39,768 bases of DNA from assembly GCA_023664345.1 (NCBI GenBank), contig JAMPFQ010000007.1:118415-158182 (forward strand). The letters run 5' to 3'. A model generated the notes under the pieces. That model had not been told where the DNA came from, made no database searches, and saw only the letters and a program-made list of their open reading frames with translations. Made by a program: the position numbers and the translations under genes. The DNA comes from Lachnospiraceae bacterium (GTDB lineage Bacteria > Bacillota > Clostridia > Lachnospirales > Lachnospiraceae). Shown here in pieces: positions 8,517 through 16,750 of the stretch (position 1 is its first letter; each line of letters begins with the position of its first letter).

Positions 8517-10585
8517 ACAAACGAAAACTACTGAAAACGCTGGCGGCTGCGCCAACAGCCATCCTTGCGGTCCTGTATGCCGGGGGCTACCTGGCACAGT
8601 TCATTGGCAACTATGCCCTCTGGAAACAGGGGGGCGGCTACCCAGGTGACGAGACTTCCCCTGCGCTGCCCTCCCCCGCCCTGTCTGCCTGCATACAGGC
8701 TGTGTTCTGCCCACCCTACGGCATATATGGGATCTTTATCTGCATCGGGCTCCTTGCAGCCCTTCTCCTCATGGTCATGCGGATAGGCTACAGCGACACA
8801 GGGGAATATGACGGGGACAGGAACTTTACCTACTCTGCCAAAGGCACTTACGGCACTTCCGGGTGGATGAGCCGCAGGGAAATGTCCGGCGTGCTGGAAC
8901 TGGTTGCCGACCTGCGCCAGTACCGCGGCATTGTGCTGAGCATGATGGACAAAAAAGCCGTCTGCGTCCCGGAAAACACCCGCCTCAACAGCAACCTCGC
9001 GGTCTACGGCGCCAGCGGCAGCATGAAGACCCGCTCTTTCTGCATGAACCGCATCCTCCAGGGGGTATCCCGCGGGGAATCCCTGGTCATCTGCGACCCA
9101 AAATCCGAGCTGTATGAAAAATCCAGCGGGTACTTACGCAGCAAGGGCTATACGGTCCGCGTATTCAACCTGGTCAACCCGGAAAATTCGGACTCGTGGA
9201 ACTGCCTTGCCGAAGTGGAAGGGCAGGAACTTATGGCACAGCTCTTCGTGGACGTCATCATTAAAAATACCACCGGCGGCGGCAAGGGGGACCACTTCTG
9301 GGATTCGGCGGAAATGAACCTGCTGAAGGCACTGGTCCTTTATGTGGACAGGGGCTACCCTAAAGGGAAGCGGAACATGGGGCAGGTCTACCAGCTCATC
9401 ACCCTCAATTCCGAAACCGCCCTGAACAGCCTGTTTGACGCACTCCCCATCAGCCATCCGGCAAAAGCGCCTTACAGCCTGTTCAAACAGGCTTCCGATT
9501 CCGTCCGCAGCGGCGTCATTATCGGCCTGGGAAGCCGCCTGCAGGTATTCCAGTCGGAACTGATCAAGAAGATCACGGCACGGGATGAAATCGACCTGGA
9601 ACTGCCGGGGCAGGAACCATGTGCATACTTTCTTGTGACCAGCGACCAGGACAGCACTTTTGATTTCCTCGCTTCACTGTTCCTGTCTTTTGTGTTCATC
9701 AAGCTGGTCAGGTATGCGGACAAGAACTGTGAGGGCGGCAGGCTCCCTGTCCCCGTCCATGTCCTTGGGGAAGAGCTGACCGCCTGCGGCACCATCCCTG
9801 ACCTCTCCCGGCGACTGAGCGTGATCCGCTCCCGGAACATCTCCATGTCCTGCGTGTTCCAGAACCTTGCCGGCCTGCAGAACCGTTATCCCCTGAACCT
9901 CTGGCAGGAAATTTTAGGGAACTGTGACGTACAGCTTTTCCTTGGCTGCACCGACCCCCTGACAGCAGAATTTGTCTCCTCCCGCACCGGCCTTGCCAGC
10001 GTGGCTGTCTCCAGTAAATCCAAACAGCTGGGAACCTGGCGGATCTCCAACTATACGCCGGAATACCGGGAAACCAGCGGCGTGGGCAAGCGCCCTGTGC
10101 TGACCCCGGACGAGGTGCTCCGCCTCCCCATTGATGAGGCGCTCATCATCATCCGTGGGAAGAAGACCCTGAAAGTGGACAAAATGGATTATTCCAAGCA
10201 CCCGGAGTATCCACAGTTATCCCCCTGCAAGGCATCCGCCCACATCCCTGAGTGGCGCAGGCTGGAAATGGAAGCCGGGCAAAAAGCAGAACCCGCAGCC
10301 CCGCAAAAAACGCCGGACAAAACCCAGGTGCCAAAGCCGGCTGCTAAAACGGCTGCTAAAGGAACAGGCAAAACCACTGCTAAGGCGGCTGCCAAGCCTG
10401 CTGGAGACGCCGCACCCGGTTCCCCTAAGAAACCAGCCCGGCAAAAAGACAAGACACCTGAAGTAAAGGTATCCGCCCCAATAGAGCCTGATCCTCCTGC
10501 AGGGATTCATACAGGGGATAAGGATTCTGATATGCCGGACAACACCGGGATCATACTTACGGACAAAGACTCTATTATGTCCTGA
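8513..10585 (+). CDS. virD4: VirD4/TraG-type coupling protein with ATA start
   Basis: 690 aa if started at ATA 8513. The frame upstream of the first ATG (8702) encodes a convincing N-terminus: IDKRKLLKTLAAAP, a first membrane helix, a periplasm-like loop, then the second helix (YGIYGIFICIGLLAALLLMVM). AAAGGAGG lies eight bases before the ATA, and no ATG, GTG or TTG lies at a usable position. Motifs: P-loop GASGSMKT at about 166-173, a variant ending M-K-T, and Walker B LVICDPKSE with Asp at about 195. The protein links the DNA-relaxase complex to the transfer channel at the inner face of the membrane. The last about 100 residues are disordered, Ala/Lys/Pro-rich and histone-H1-like. Start codon confidence is lower than family confidence. 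Confidence 0.93.
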   Translation: MDKRKLLKTLAAAPTAILAVLYAGGYLAQFIGNYALWKQGGGYPGDETSPALPSPALSACIQAVFCPPYGIYGIFICIGLLAALLLMVMRIGYSDTGEYDGDRNFTYSAKGTYGTSGWMSRREMSGVLELVADLRQYRGIVLSMMDKKAVCVPENTRLNSNLAVYGASGSMKTRSFCMNRILQGVSRGESLVICDPKSELYEKSSGYLRSKGYTVRVFNLVNPENSDSWNCLAEVEGQELMAQLFVDVIIKNTTGGGKGDHFWDSAEMNLLKALVLYVDRGYPKGKRNMGQVYQLITLNSETALNSLFDALPISHPAKAPYSLFKQASDSVRSGVIIGLGSRLQVFQSELIKKITARDEIDLELPGQEPCAYFLVTSDQDSTFDFLASLFLSFVFIKLVRYADKNCEGGRLPVPVHVLGEELTACGTIPDLSRRLSVIRSRNISMSCVFQNLAGLQNRYPLNLWQEILGNCDVQLFLGCTDPLTAEFVSSRTGLASVAVSSKSKQLGTWRISNYTPEYRETSGVGKRPVLTPDEVLRLPIDEALIIIRGKKTLKVDKMDYSKHPEYPQLSPCKASAHIPEWRRLEMEAGQKAEPAAPQKTPDKTQVPKPAAKTAAKGTGKTTAKAAAKPAGDAAPGSPKKPARQKDKTPEVKVSAPIEPDPPAGIHTGDKDSDMPDNTGIILTDKDSIMS

Positions 10586-10651
10586 CCTGTTACTGCTATA
10601 ACCGGCCTAATGCCGTGATATAGAACAAATTTTAATTATGGAGGTAATAAA

Positions 10652-12232
10652 ATGGCCAGAAAAAAAGAAACCCTTGAACCCGACAACCCTATCATGGAGG
10701 GAAACAGCCTTCCGGAAGGACAGCCCGCAGAACCCGGCTTCCTTCTGGACGCGGAAGAAGACACTGCCCCCGGCAATGGGGAAGCTGGCATGGACCTGAA
10801 TGCCCTGCTCTGCAGCATGGACCAGGAACCGGCACCGGGATCTGCCCTTGAAGAATCCCCGCTCCCTGAACTTTCGGAGGAGGATATGTTCGGGGCAGAA
10901 TCCGAAACAGCGGATACCCCTGATCCCATGGAAAACAGCCCCTCTCCCGGAGACGGGAATCCTGAAGCTTCTTCCAGCAGCGGGGAAATTCCTGCCAAAA
11001 AACGTGCTTCCCACAGTAAAAAAGAGAACCCGCTCAGTGTGCCTGCGGAACAAATGCAGGATGCGGAATCGGAAACTGCAAAAGATAGCCTGAATGGCGA
11101 TGACGCCGCCCCTGCTTCCGGCATCCCCTTGGAAGAAGACAATGGAGCAAGTGCGGACGGGGATACAGCAGAGTCCATCCTCCCGGAAGACCAAGAAGTT
11201 CCTGCCAGCGATCCCGGTGAAACTGCCCCCGGAGAAGATCCTACAGAAGATTCTGCGGAACTGGCAGAATCCCCCGCCACTTCAGGAACGCCCCGCCGTA
11301 CACCAACAAGGCGGAAGAACACGGAGGCTCCTGTGCTGACACTGGAAACCCATGCGGAAGTGGAAACCGAGGAATCCCGGGAAGATGCCATCTGGCACGA
11401 AATCCATAACGCCTACCGCACACGCCGCATCCTCACAGGGCAGCTGGGCGGCATTGAGCAGACAGACAATGGGAAAACTATCATCATTGTGGATTACAAA
11501 GGGTTCCGCATTGTCATCCCTTTAAAGGAAATGCTCCTCAGCACAGGCCGCAGCCCGTCCGGGCAGGAATATGCGGAACTGATGCTGCGCCAGAACAAGA
11601 TCCTTGGCAACATGCTGGGGGCTGAGATTGATTTTATCGTGAAAGGCATTGACTCAAAGACCCGCAGCGTAGTCGCCAGCCGCAGGGAAGCCCTGTTCAA
11701 GAAACGCCAGACTTTCTATCTCGATACGGACGCATCCGGCATGTACCGTATTTATGAGGGGCGCATTGTACAGGCCCGCGTGATAGCCGTGGCTGAAAAA
11801 GTCATCCGGGTGGAAGTTTTCGGCGTTGAGTGTTCCATCATGGCACGCGACCTTGCCTGGGACTGGATCGGTGACGCACATGAACGCTTTTCGGTGGGCG
11901 ACCAGGTGCTTGTCCGCATTTTAAGCGTGCGCCGTGACAGCCTGGAAGAGATCAGCATCAAGGCGGACATCAAGAGCGTTTCCCAGAACACCAGCCATGA
12001 CAACCTGAAAAAATGCCGCATCCAGAGCAAGTACGCCGGCAAAGTTACAGATGTACATAAAGGCGTTGTCTATATCCGGCTCGCAAACGGCGTCAATGCC
12101 GTTGCCCATTCCTGTTATGATTACCGGACCCCCGGCAAGAAAGATGATGTCAGCTTTGCCGTGACCCGCATTGATGAGGAACGGGGCATAGCTTTAGGGA
12201 TCATCACACGGATTATCCGGCAGAATCTGTAG
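10652..12232 (+). CDS. S1/OB-fold RNA-binding-type protein with acidic disordered N-terminus
   Basis: 526 aa, ATG 10652 behind TGGAGG. Residues 1 to about 215 are disordered and very acidic, with many Glu/Asp/Ser/Pro. From about 240 the protein is ordered: a beta segment (KTIIIVDYKGFRIVIPLKEML), an S1-like repeat at about 365-430 (YEGRIVQARVIAVAEKVIRVEVFGVE...FSVGDQVLVRILSV) and a second at about 455-526 (YAGKVTDVHKGVVYIRLANGVNAVAH). S1 domains bind RNA or single-stranded nucleic acid. It is last in the transfer gene run and directly follows virD4, so it may serve the transfer complex or regulate it. The acidic tail next to a basic VirD4 tail is notable. Function unproven. Confidence 0.8.
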   Translation: MARKKETLEPDNPIMEGNSLPEGQPAEPGFLLDAEEDTAPGNGEAGMDLNALLCSMDQEPAPGSALEESPLPELSEEDMFGAESETADTPDPMENSPSPGDGNPEASSSSGEIPAKKRASHSKKENPLSVPAEQMQDAESETAKDSLNGDDAAPASGIPLEEDNGASADGDTAESILPEDQEVPASDPGETAPGEDPTEDSAELAESPATSGTPRRTPTRRKNTEAPVLTLETHAEVETEESREDAIWHEIHNAYRTRRILTGQLGGIEQTDNGKTIIIVDYKGFRIVIPLKEMLLSTGRSPSGQEYAELMLRQNKILGNMLGAEIDFIVKGIDSKTRSVVASRREALFKKRQTFYLDTDASGMYRIYEGRIVQARVIAVAEKVIRVEVFGVECSIMARDLAWDWIGDAHERFSVGDQVLVRILSVRRDSLEEISIKADIKSVSQNTSHDNLKKCRIQSKYAGKVTDVHKGVVYIRLANGVNAVAHSCYDYRTPGKKDDVSFAVTRIDEERGIALGIITRIIRQNL

Positions 12233-12245
12233 CACACATTTTTTA

Positions 12246-12345
12246 GGGGGTTGTCGCAATAAGTGCAATACCTACAAAATATAGGCGTTTTTCAAAACTT
12301 AGTCCGCTATATATTGTACGATACAACCTTAATGCAACAGCCCCC
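12246..12345 (+). repeat. 100-bp MITE-like element with terminal inverted repeats
   Basis: The ends GGGGGTTGTCGCA (12246) and TGCAACAGCCCCC (to 12345) are imperfect inverted repeats (11 of 13 matching). The seven bases ATTTTTT occur on both sides (12238-12244 and 12347-12353), as a target duplication might. The interior is AT-rich and non-coding. The ends resemble those of several Clostridia insertion sequences, but the family cannot be fixed by eye. An alternative is a long-stem terminator between converging genes; the low internal pairing argues against it. It sits exactly where gene direction and base composition change. Confidence 0.5.
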
Positions 12346-12411
12346 GATTTTTTCAAAAACATGATGAGTCTCTTATATCATTTGCCGAGATAGTGACAAA
12401 CTGTTTTTACA

Positions 12412-13746
12412 TTATATTACAACTTCATATAAATCAAAAAGTTTTTCAAAAAACTCTTCTATCATTTTTTGGGGATTCTGACTGCTTATAAATTCATAGC
12501 CACCAAACCGAAATACTTGGTATCCTTTCATTTGCAAATCTCTGGTATCCTTGACTAATTCAGCATATAATTTAGGAGATGCTTTTTCTCCATCAGAATA
12601 ATGCAATTTTCCATCTAATTCTATCACAATTCTTATACCTCCCTGCAGAAGCATTAAAAAATCCATTCTCTGATGAGCAAAAACAATATTATTACCTCTT
12701 TGAAGTTTAGTATAAGGGTCATAATGCAAAAAAACTTGTGGAATCAATGCCGGTATGTCCTTTTTATTCACATTTCGATATAAGCGATAATATTCCCTCA
12801 TAAAGAACTTTTCAATATCTGAATCCAATGATTTATACAATCGATCATATAAGCTTTTTTCTGCCTTCTCATCTGTTGTCTGCTTTCTCCACCAATCTAC
12901 CAGTACTAGCCATTTTAATCCATCGGCACTCATTTCAAAATCATATTTTAAACAATTCTCTGTATCTCCAACAACCCTAATGCCATTTTCTATCGTATCT
13001 TCTATTACAATATCTGGTTTGATTCCATTAGGCGCAAAAATCAAATTTTTTAACTGTCCGTTTATTGCATTCTTTTTAACCACTTTATATTTGGGATATC
13101 CTGAAATATTTCCTGATACTTGTAATTGATATCCGTCTGTTTTTATAATTTCATTAACAGACTTAACGTATTCCTCTTGATCTTTTCCTATTCTCACTTT
13201 TGGATGAACCAATATTTCAAGGAATTTTATGAAATCCTCATCACTTATGTATTGTATCTCAAGTCTCCCAATTAACAGTCCTTTATAAGATTCATTATTA
13301 TGTTCCCTGTTATATATTATGTCATCAGCAACTGTCATCCCTGATTCCAAATCATATATGGCATTCATTTCCCATATAGGGGAAAGAAAATCATCTATGC
13401 TAATGTTTCCTTCCATATTATTGCGCATTTCAATAAAATCTACAATTTTATGCCGCGTTATATGTGAAAAGCAAAAAAGATCATCTCCCAGATAGGGTTC
13501 CAATTGCTTTGCTAATTCTTTGTTTCCAAAATCCTGTAATATTTGTTTCGCTAATCTCCAAATATCCTGATCATTTACTTTCTCCAGCCCATTCAAAACA
13601 AAACACCTCTTACTTCTGTCAGGCGTTACCTCTTGCTCATTTGGAAAAATATTATATTTTTTACATTCCTCTGCCAATTCATATGACTTATATTGTCTTG
13701 CAAATTCATTTGCAATAATATTTTTTAACTCTTTTATTTTTGTCAT
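12412..13746 (-). CDS. Putative defence protein with PD-(D/E)XK-like C-terminus
   Basis: 444 aa on the minus strand, ATG at 13746 behind AAAGGA. The gene is much more AT-rich than both neighbours, a sign of recent acquisition. Residues 1-110 are helical (IKELKNIIANEFARQYKSYELAEECKKYNIFP) and vaguely recall N-terminal modules of AbiJ-type abortive-infection proteins. The C-terminal about 75 residues look like a DUF559/Vsr-like nuclease core: RMDFLMLL, then IVIELDGKLHY (E-x-D pattern), then a long helix with VKDTRDLQMKGYQVFRFGGYEF. This combination of helical sensor and nuclease is typical of single-gene phage defence. No membrane segment. The neighbouring toxin-antitoxin pair has the same orientation. 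Defence function is inference. Confidence 0.65.
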   Translation of the reverse strand: MTKIKELKNIIANEFARQYKSYELAEECKKYNIFPNEQEVTPDRSKRCFVLNGLEKVNDQDIWRLAKQILQDFGNKELAKQLEPYLGDDLFCFSHITRHKIVDFIEMRNNMEGNISIDDFLSPIWEMNAIYDLESGMTVADDIIYNREHNNESYKGLLIGRLEIQYISDEDFIKFLEILVHPKVRIGKDQEEYVKSVNEIIKTDGYQLQVSGNISGYPKYKVVKKNAINGQLKNLIFAPNGIKPDIVIEDTIENGIRVVGDTENCLKYDFEMSADGLKWLVLVDWWRKQTTDEKAEKSLYDRLYKSLDSDIEKFFMREYYRLYRNVNKKDIPALIPQVFLHYDPYTKLQRGNNIVFAHQRMDFLMLLQGGIRIVIELDGKLHYSDGEKASPKLYAELVKDTRDLQMKGYQVFRFGGYEFISSQNPQKMIEEFFEKLFDLYEVVI

Positions 13747-13812
13747 ATTACAATCCTTTATTACTCAATAAATTTTGCTGAAATGGTTCATAATTTTAAG
13801 TTCATTGCAAAA

Positions 13813-14109
13813 TCACATCCTTCTCATATACTGCTTCAGCTGGTCATAAAAGTTTTCCCTTGTCCCGGCCATAATTACCACCACTACCGCATCCTCCAGA
13901 TATTCCACTGTATACGCAAGCTCATAATTTGTCTTATTATAGTAAATATCATATCCATATACCCCGGACAAATCCCCTGTCTTTGCCTCGCCAATGGTAT
14001 AATCTTCCCGTATTTTATCAACAGCCTCCTGATACAGCCTTTTCAGCTTTTTGTCCTTCAGTTTCTTTATGTATTTTGCGGCGTGAGGGAGAAAACGTAC
14101 TTCTGTCAT
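13813..14109 (-). CDS. RelE/ParE-family toxin
   Basis: 98 aa on the minus strand. The compact sequence has the RelE/ParE pattern: VRFLPHAAKYIKKLKDKKLKRLYQEAVDKI, a helical hairpin, then a beta-sheet with GDLSGVYGYDIYY, TNYELAYTVEYLEDAVVVVIMAGTRENFYDQLKQYM. Toxins of this fold either cut ribosome-bound mRNA or block gyrase; RelE-type is suggested by the basic surface and the C-terminal GTRENFYDQLKQY, which is typical of mRNA-cleaving members. The start overlaps the antitoxin stop (ATGA), with GGAGGAAGA ahead, so the pair is translationally coupled with antitoxin first. Confidence 0.85.
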   Translation of the reverse strand: MTEVRFLPHAAKYIKKLKDKKLKRLYQEAVDKIREDYTIGEAKTGDLSGVYGYDIYYNKTNYELAYTVEYLEDAVVVVIMAGTRENFYDQLKQYMRRM

Positions 14110-14486
14110 TCTTCCTCCTCCCCGCCAAAAACATCCCCATAGGACTCATATCCGGATTCTGCCGCAGCAGCACGCCCTGCTTCGTCAAGCATCTCTTCCA
14201 CAGCCGGGCGCACCTGGCTGTGTGCCTGCTTAAATTGCTGAAGCAGTTCATTGCCGCTATATCCCTGCCCAATCAGGTCAGCCAGAATCTGTTCCGCAAA
14301 TTCCCCGCCCGCATTTGTCTTCACAGGGCGGATAACCAGCTCATTCCCGCGTACCATGCACTCCGCTTCCGTATCAAACCCCAGCATAGCAAAAAACTTC
14401 TGCGGGATTGTGATCTGCCGTTTTGCAGAAATGCTTACTTTTTTCATTTCCATAGGAACACGACCTTTCACCATAGTTGCAGACAT
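14106..14486 (-). CDS. AbrB/SpoVT-type antitoxin
   Basis: 126 aa on the minus strand. Start ATG 14486 was preferred because GGAGGA lies eight bases upstream; ATG 14492 would be only two bases from it. The N-terminal swapped-hairpin AbrB domain is plain: KKVSISAKRQITIPQKFFAMLGFDTEAECMVRGNELVIRPV (about residues 14-55). The rest is an acidic helical toxin-binding tail ending in GGEEEE. AbrB-type antitoxins bind operator DNA and neutralise the partner toxin; pairing with a RelE-like toxin is a known combination. An inverted repeat just upstream (14525-14557) is the likely operator. The pair probably stabilises the element in its host. Confidence 0.85.
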   Translation of the reverse strand: MSATMVKGRVPMEMKKVSISAKRQITIPQKFFAMLGFDTEAECMVRGNELVIRPVKTNAGGEFAEQILADLIGQGYSGNELLQQFKQAHSQVRPAVEEMLDEAGRAAAAESGYESYGDVFGGEEEE

Positions 14487-14524
14487 ACACATTTTCCTCC
14501 CTTATCATATGCAGATCAAAGAAA

Positions 14525-14557
14525 TATTATTCTTGGTTTCTTGGTATCCAAGATAAT
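14525..14557 (-). promoter_or_regulatory. Candidate operator of the toxin-antitoxin pair
   Basis: ATTATTCTTGG (14525-14535) faces CCAAGATAAT (14548-14557), and an inner palindrome CTTGG-TAT-CCAAG lies at its right side. The region is AT-rich and sits about 40 bases upstream of the antitoxin start, where an autoregulating AbrB-type antitoxin would bind. Confidence 0.45.
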
Positions 14558-14631
14558 TGTATTTGAAATTTTAAAGTTTGTCAAGTTCCACAGACTTTTT
14601 ATGCTGGCCATATCCTTGCAGCCAGCGCAAA

Positions 14632-14689
14632 ATTGGCACAATATTGGCACAGTTCTGCTCTTTCGCTGTAAAAGCAAACATGCTATACT
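14632..14689 (+). promoter_or_regulatory. Promoter region of the Tad pilus operon
   Basis: TGCTATACT at 14681-14689 is an extended -10 box (TGn plus TATACT); the -35 at 17 bases (TTTCGC) is weak, so an activator may be needed. Just upstream, ATTGGCACA is repeated in tandem with an 11-base period (14632-14640 and 14643-14651), a possible activator or repressor site. A GCCGT/ACGGC hairpin (about 14718-14743) lies in the leader. The first pilus gene starts at 14770. Confidence 0.45.
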
Positions 14690-14769
14690 AAGTACAGTCA
14701 AAATTTTGCAAAGCGGCCGTTTTCCATTCCGGGGGACGGCTGTTTTATTCAGAAAGGCGGTGTTTTACC

Positions 14770-15267
14770 TTGTTTAAGAAGACCGGCAGGGCATCCCCTG
14801 CCATGGGCGGCACTGCGCCCAACCCCCCGGCTGCTTCCAGGGCGCTGAAAAATGAGCGCGGGGACGTCAACTACTTCAGCACGGTGGTATTTATTTTCGT
14901 TGCAGTACTCCTGCTGGCATTTATCATTGACCTGTTTGGCATCATCTCCACCAAGCAGGAACTGGACCACTGCGCCGACCAGATGGTGAAACAGATCCAG
15001 CTGTCAGGCGGCACCAATGCGGAGACAGAACAGCTCTTTACTTTCCTCTGTTCGCAGATCCAGGGGGCTGAGAATATCTCCTATACCATTGATTCCTCCT
15101 TCAGAAGCCCCACCCCGTCCGGCATGGACCAGGCTATCCAACTGGGCAGCCCCTTTTATATCACGGTCACAGGGGATGCCAAGCTGGGCGGGTTCTGGAA
15201 CTTCGACCTGGTCCATATCAGGATCGTTTCCAGGGGCGCGGGCGTCAGCGAACACTATTGGAAATGA
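14770..15267 (+). CDS. TadE-like pseudopilin (DUF4320-like)
   Basis: 165 aa from TTG 14770, with AAAGGCGGTG upstream. A long Ala/Pro-rich, basic leader ends at NERG31-D, followed by a hydrophobic helix at about 35-58 (YFSTVVFIFVAVLLLAFIIDLFGII) and an exported domain. The layout is that of class III pilin-like proteins cut by a prepilin peptidase after the Gly. The same RGD box appears in the next gene and in the small pilin at 24130. From memory it matches DUF4320 proteins of Firmicutes Tad loci. It is the first gene of the pilus operon and would form a minor pilin or assembly initiator. Confidence 0.75.
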   Translation: MFKKTGRASPAMGGTAPNPPAASRALKNERGDVNYFSTVVFIFVAVLLLAFIIDLFGIISTKQELDHCADQMVKQIQLSGGTNAETEQLFTFLCSQIQGAENISYTIDSSFRSPTPSGMDQAIQLGSPFYITVTGDAKLGGFWNFDLVHIRIVSRGAGVSEHYWK

Positions 15268-15274
15268 GGTGCAT

Positions 15275-15796
15275 ATGAAAACAACTTTTTACCACAGGCA
15301 TCCCGGATGCAGCCAGCCTAAGAAGCTCCTGCGCAGCCAGCGGGGCGACATTTCTATCTATACCTGTTTCTTTTTGGTAGGGATCGTGATGCTGGTTTCC
15401 TTCCTGCTGCTGTACGCCTCCATACGCATCACCTGCATCAACATCCGAAACGGCGCCAAGATGGAGCTGAACAACCTCAGCGCCAGCATTTATGCGGATA
15501 CTTTCCGTTCCCAGAGAGAATCCAACTTCAGCGAGTACCTGAACACCCTTTATTCCAGCAGCAGCTATACCGCCATGCTGGAAGAAACGGTGACGGACGG
15601 CCTTGCAAATAAAATCCCCCTCTCCACGGATGATTACCAGGTCAGGGACATCAGCCTTTCCTTCCGTGTGGAAGGCGACCGTCTGGAGTACATTTTCTCC
15701 TGTGAAGTCGAGTTTTATATCCATATGTTTGGCCATTCCTACCCTGCCATTACCCGGCATGTTGAACTGACCGGCTTCCATAACACTAAATTTTAA
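15275..15796 (+). CDS. TadE/TadF-like pseudopilin
   Basis: 173 aa from ATG 15275 (GAGGTG six bases upstream), seven bases after the previous stop. Basic leader to SQRG24-D, then a membrane helix at about 29-52 (IYTCFFLVGIVMLVSFLLLYASI) and a mainly beta exported domain with YIFSCEVEFYIHMFG. The arrangement equals that of the preceding gene, and the pair recalls TadE/TadF, which occur together in Tad loci as low-abundance pilus components. A structured spacer follows: CTTTACGG (15798) pairs with CCGTAAAG (to 15853) around an ACAGAAA/TTTCTGT hairpin, perhaps for processing or partial termination. Confidence 0.7.
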   Translation: MKTTFYHRHPGCSQPKKLLRSQRGDISIYTCFFLVGIVMLVSFLLLYASIRITCINIRNGAKMELNNLSASIYADTFRSQRESNFSEYLNTLYSSSSYTAMLEETVTDGLANKIPLSTDDYQVRDISLSFRVEGDRLEYIFSCEVEFYIHMFGHSYPAITRHVELTGFHNTKF

Positions 15797-15887
15797 GCTT
15801 TACGGACAGAAAATGTTTTTTTCTGTTGAAAAAAGCCCGCCCAAACCGTAAAGGATATATACAAAGCAAAAAAGGAGATGATGATCT

Positions 15888-16457
15888 ATGAAAAAGTTTT
15901 TTAAATCCAAAGGTTTTCTTGCTGCGGCGCTATCTGCCTCCTGCATAGGCATCCTTGCGGCTTGCTGGCTGTCCACCAGGGATACGGAAAGCAGCTTCCA
16001 GCCGGACGAGCCCCAGCCTTCCGCTGTGGCAGCAGAATGGAAAGACACCCCTGCGCCTGCTAAAACCCCTGCCGGGAACAGGGCGGATGCTTGCATACCG
16101 GCGCAGGCTAAAACAGGGCAGGACTTAGAGGCATACCCGAAAGTGGTTGAAGAATCCGCGCAGGAAGTCATCATTGATTTTCTTCCCGCCGCAGACACGG
16201 AAACCACTCCCGAACCCCCTGCTCCCCCTGTTGCAGAAGGCGGCACTGACAACCCTGCCTCCCCTCCTTCCTATGCGCCGGAGGATCTGGAACCTGAGCC
16301 GACAGGACTTCCCCGGGATGATACCCCTGCAGCCGGTTCCAGCAATGGCAACGGCGCCGTTTATGACCCCGTATTCGGCTGGGTCATTCCCGGCAAGGTG
16401 AACCAGATCAACATGGACAGCAGCGGCGACCCCAACAAGATGGTGGGAAATATGTGA
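15888..16457 (+). CDS. Putative lipoprotein (DUF6550-like), pilus-associated
   Basis: 189 aa, ATG 15888 behind AAAGGAG. The N-terminus is basic, then hydrophobic and ends in LAAC with Cys26, a good lipobox, so the protein is probably lipid-anchored on the outer face of the membrane; a simple membrane anchor is the alternative. Residues about 35-145 are a Pro/Glu/Thr-rich disordered stalk. The last 40 residues are compact (AVYDPVFGWVIPGKVNQ...GDPNKMVGNM) and look conserved. I recall this tail from proteins labelled DUF6550. It may act as a cell-wall-spanning tether for the pilus. Function unknown. Confidence 0.65.
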   Translation: MKKFFKSKGFLAAALSASCIGILAACWLSTRDTESSFQPDEPQPSAVAAEWKDTPAPAKTPAGNRADACIPAQAKTGQDLEAYPKVVEESAQEVIIDFLPAADTETTPEPPAPPVAEGGTDNPASPPSYAPEDLEPEPTGLPRDDTPAAGSSNGNGAVYDPVFGWVIPGKVNQINMDSSGDPNKMVGNM

Positions 16458-16491
16458 AACTGCTGCTTCACTTACAACTGAATATAGGAAC

Positions 16492-16560
16492 CGGGCAGAA
16501 AAAAGATTTCCTTCTGCCCGTTTACATGGAAAGCTGGCACATTGATGTGGCAGCTTTTTT
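16492..16560 (+). terminator. Tandem hairpins, second one a likely terminator
   Basis: Perfect nine-base stem CGGGCAGAA/TTCTGCCCG at 16492-16520, then AAAGCTG-g-CAC/GTG-g-CAGCTTT at 16530-16557 followed by TTTT. The second has the form of an intrinsic terminator inside the pilus operon. It may lower expression of downstream genes relative to the pseudopilins. The remaining spacer to 16750 shows nothing convincing; the open frame across it is crossed by these hairpins and was not called. Confidence 0.6.
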
Positions 16561-16750
16561 ATGCGCACAGGCATCCAGAGAAATCATGCCAGAAGAGCTG
16601 GCGGATGCCCAGCGCGATCAGGGGAAAATCTGCCCTGCCAGATGCACAGGCCCACATATGAAATTTTGTTGCCCTGCAACATGCGGGCTGCGCAGCGGGC
16701 AGGGAAAAAGTCTCCCTGCTTGATTACTTACAAAAAGGAGCATATACGAT

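Noticed and set aside
12246..12345. Simple bidirectional terminator for the two converging genes
   Set aside because: The inverted repeats are 70 bases apart with an unpaired interior, and flanking direct repeats favour a mobile element; the option is not fully excluded.
13929..14777. 282-codon plus-strand frame opposite the toxin-antitoxin genes
   Set aside because: The minus-strand genes have clear families and ribosome sites; this frame is their shadow and runs through the promoter region.
16454..16723. 89-codon frame between the lipoprotein and the secreted protein
   Set aside because: It crosses two strong hairpins, one a terminator, lacks a ribosome site and shows no protein-like pattern.
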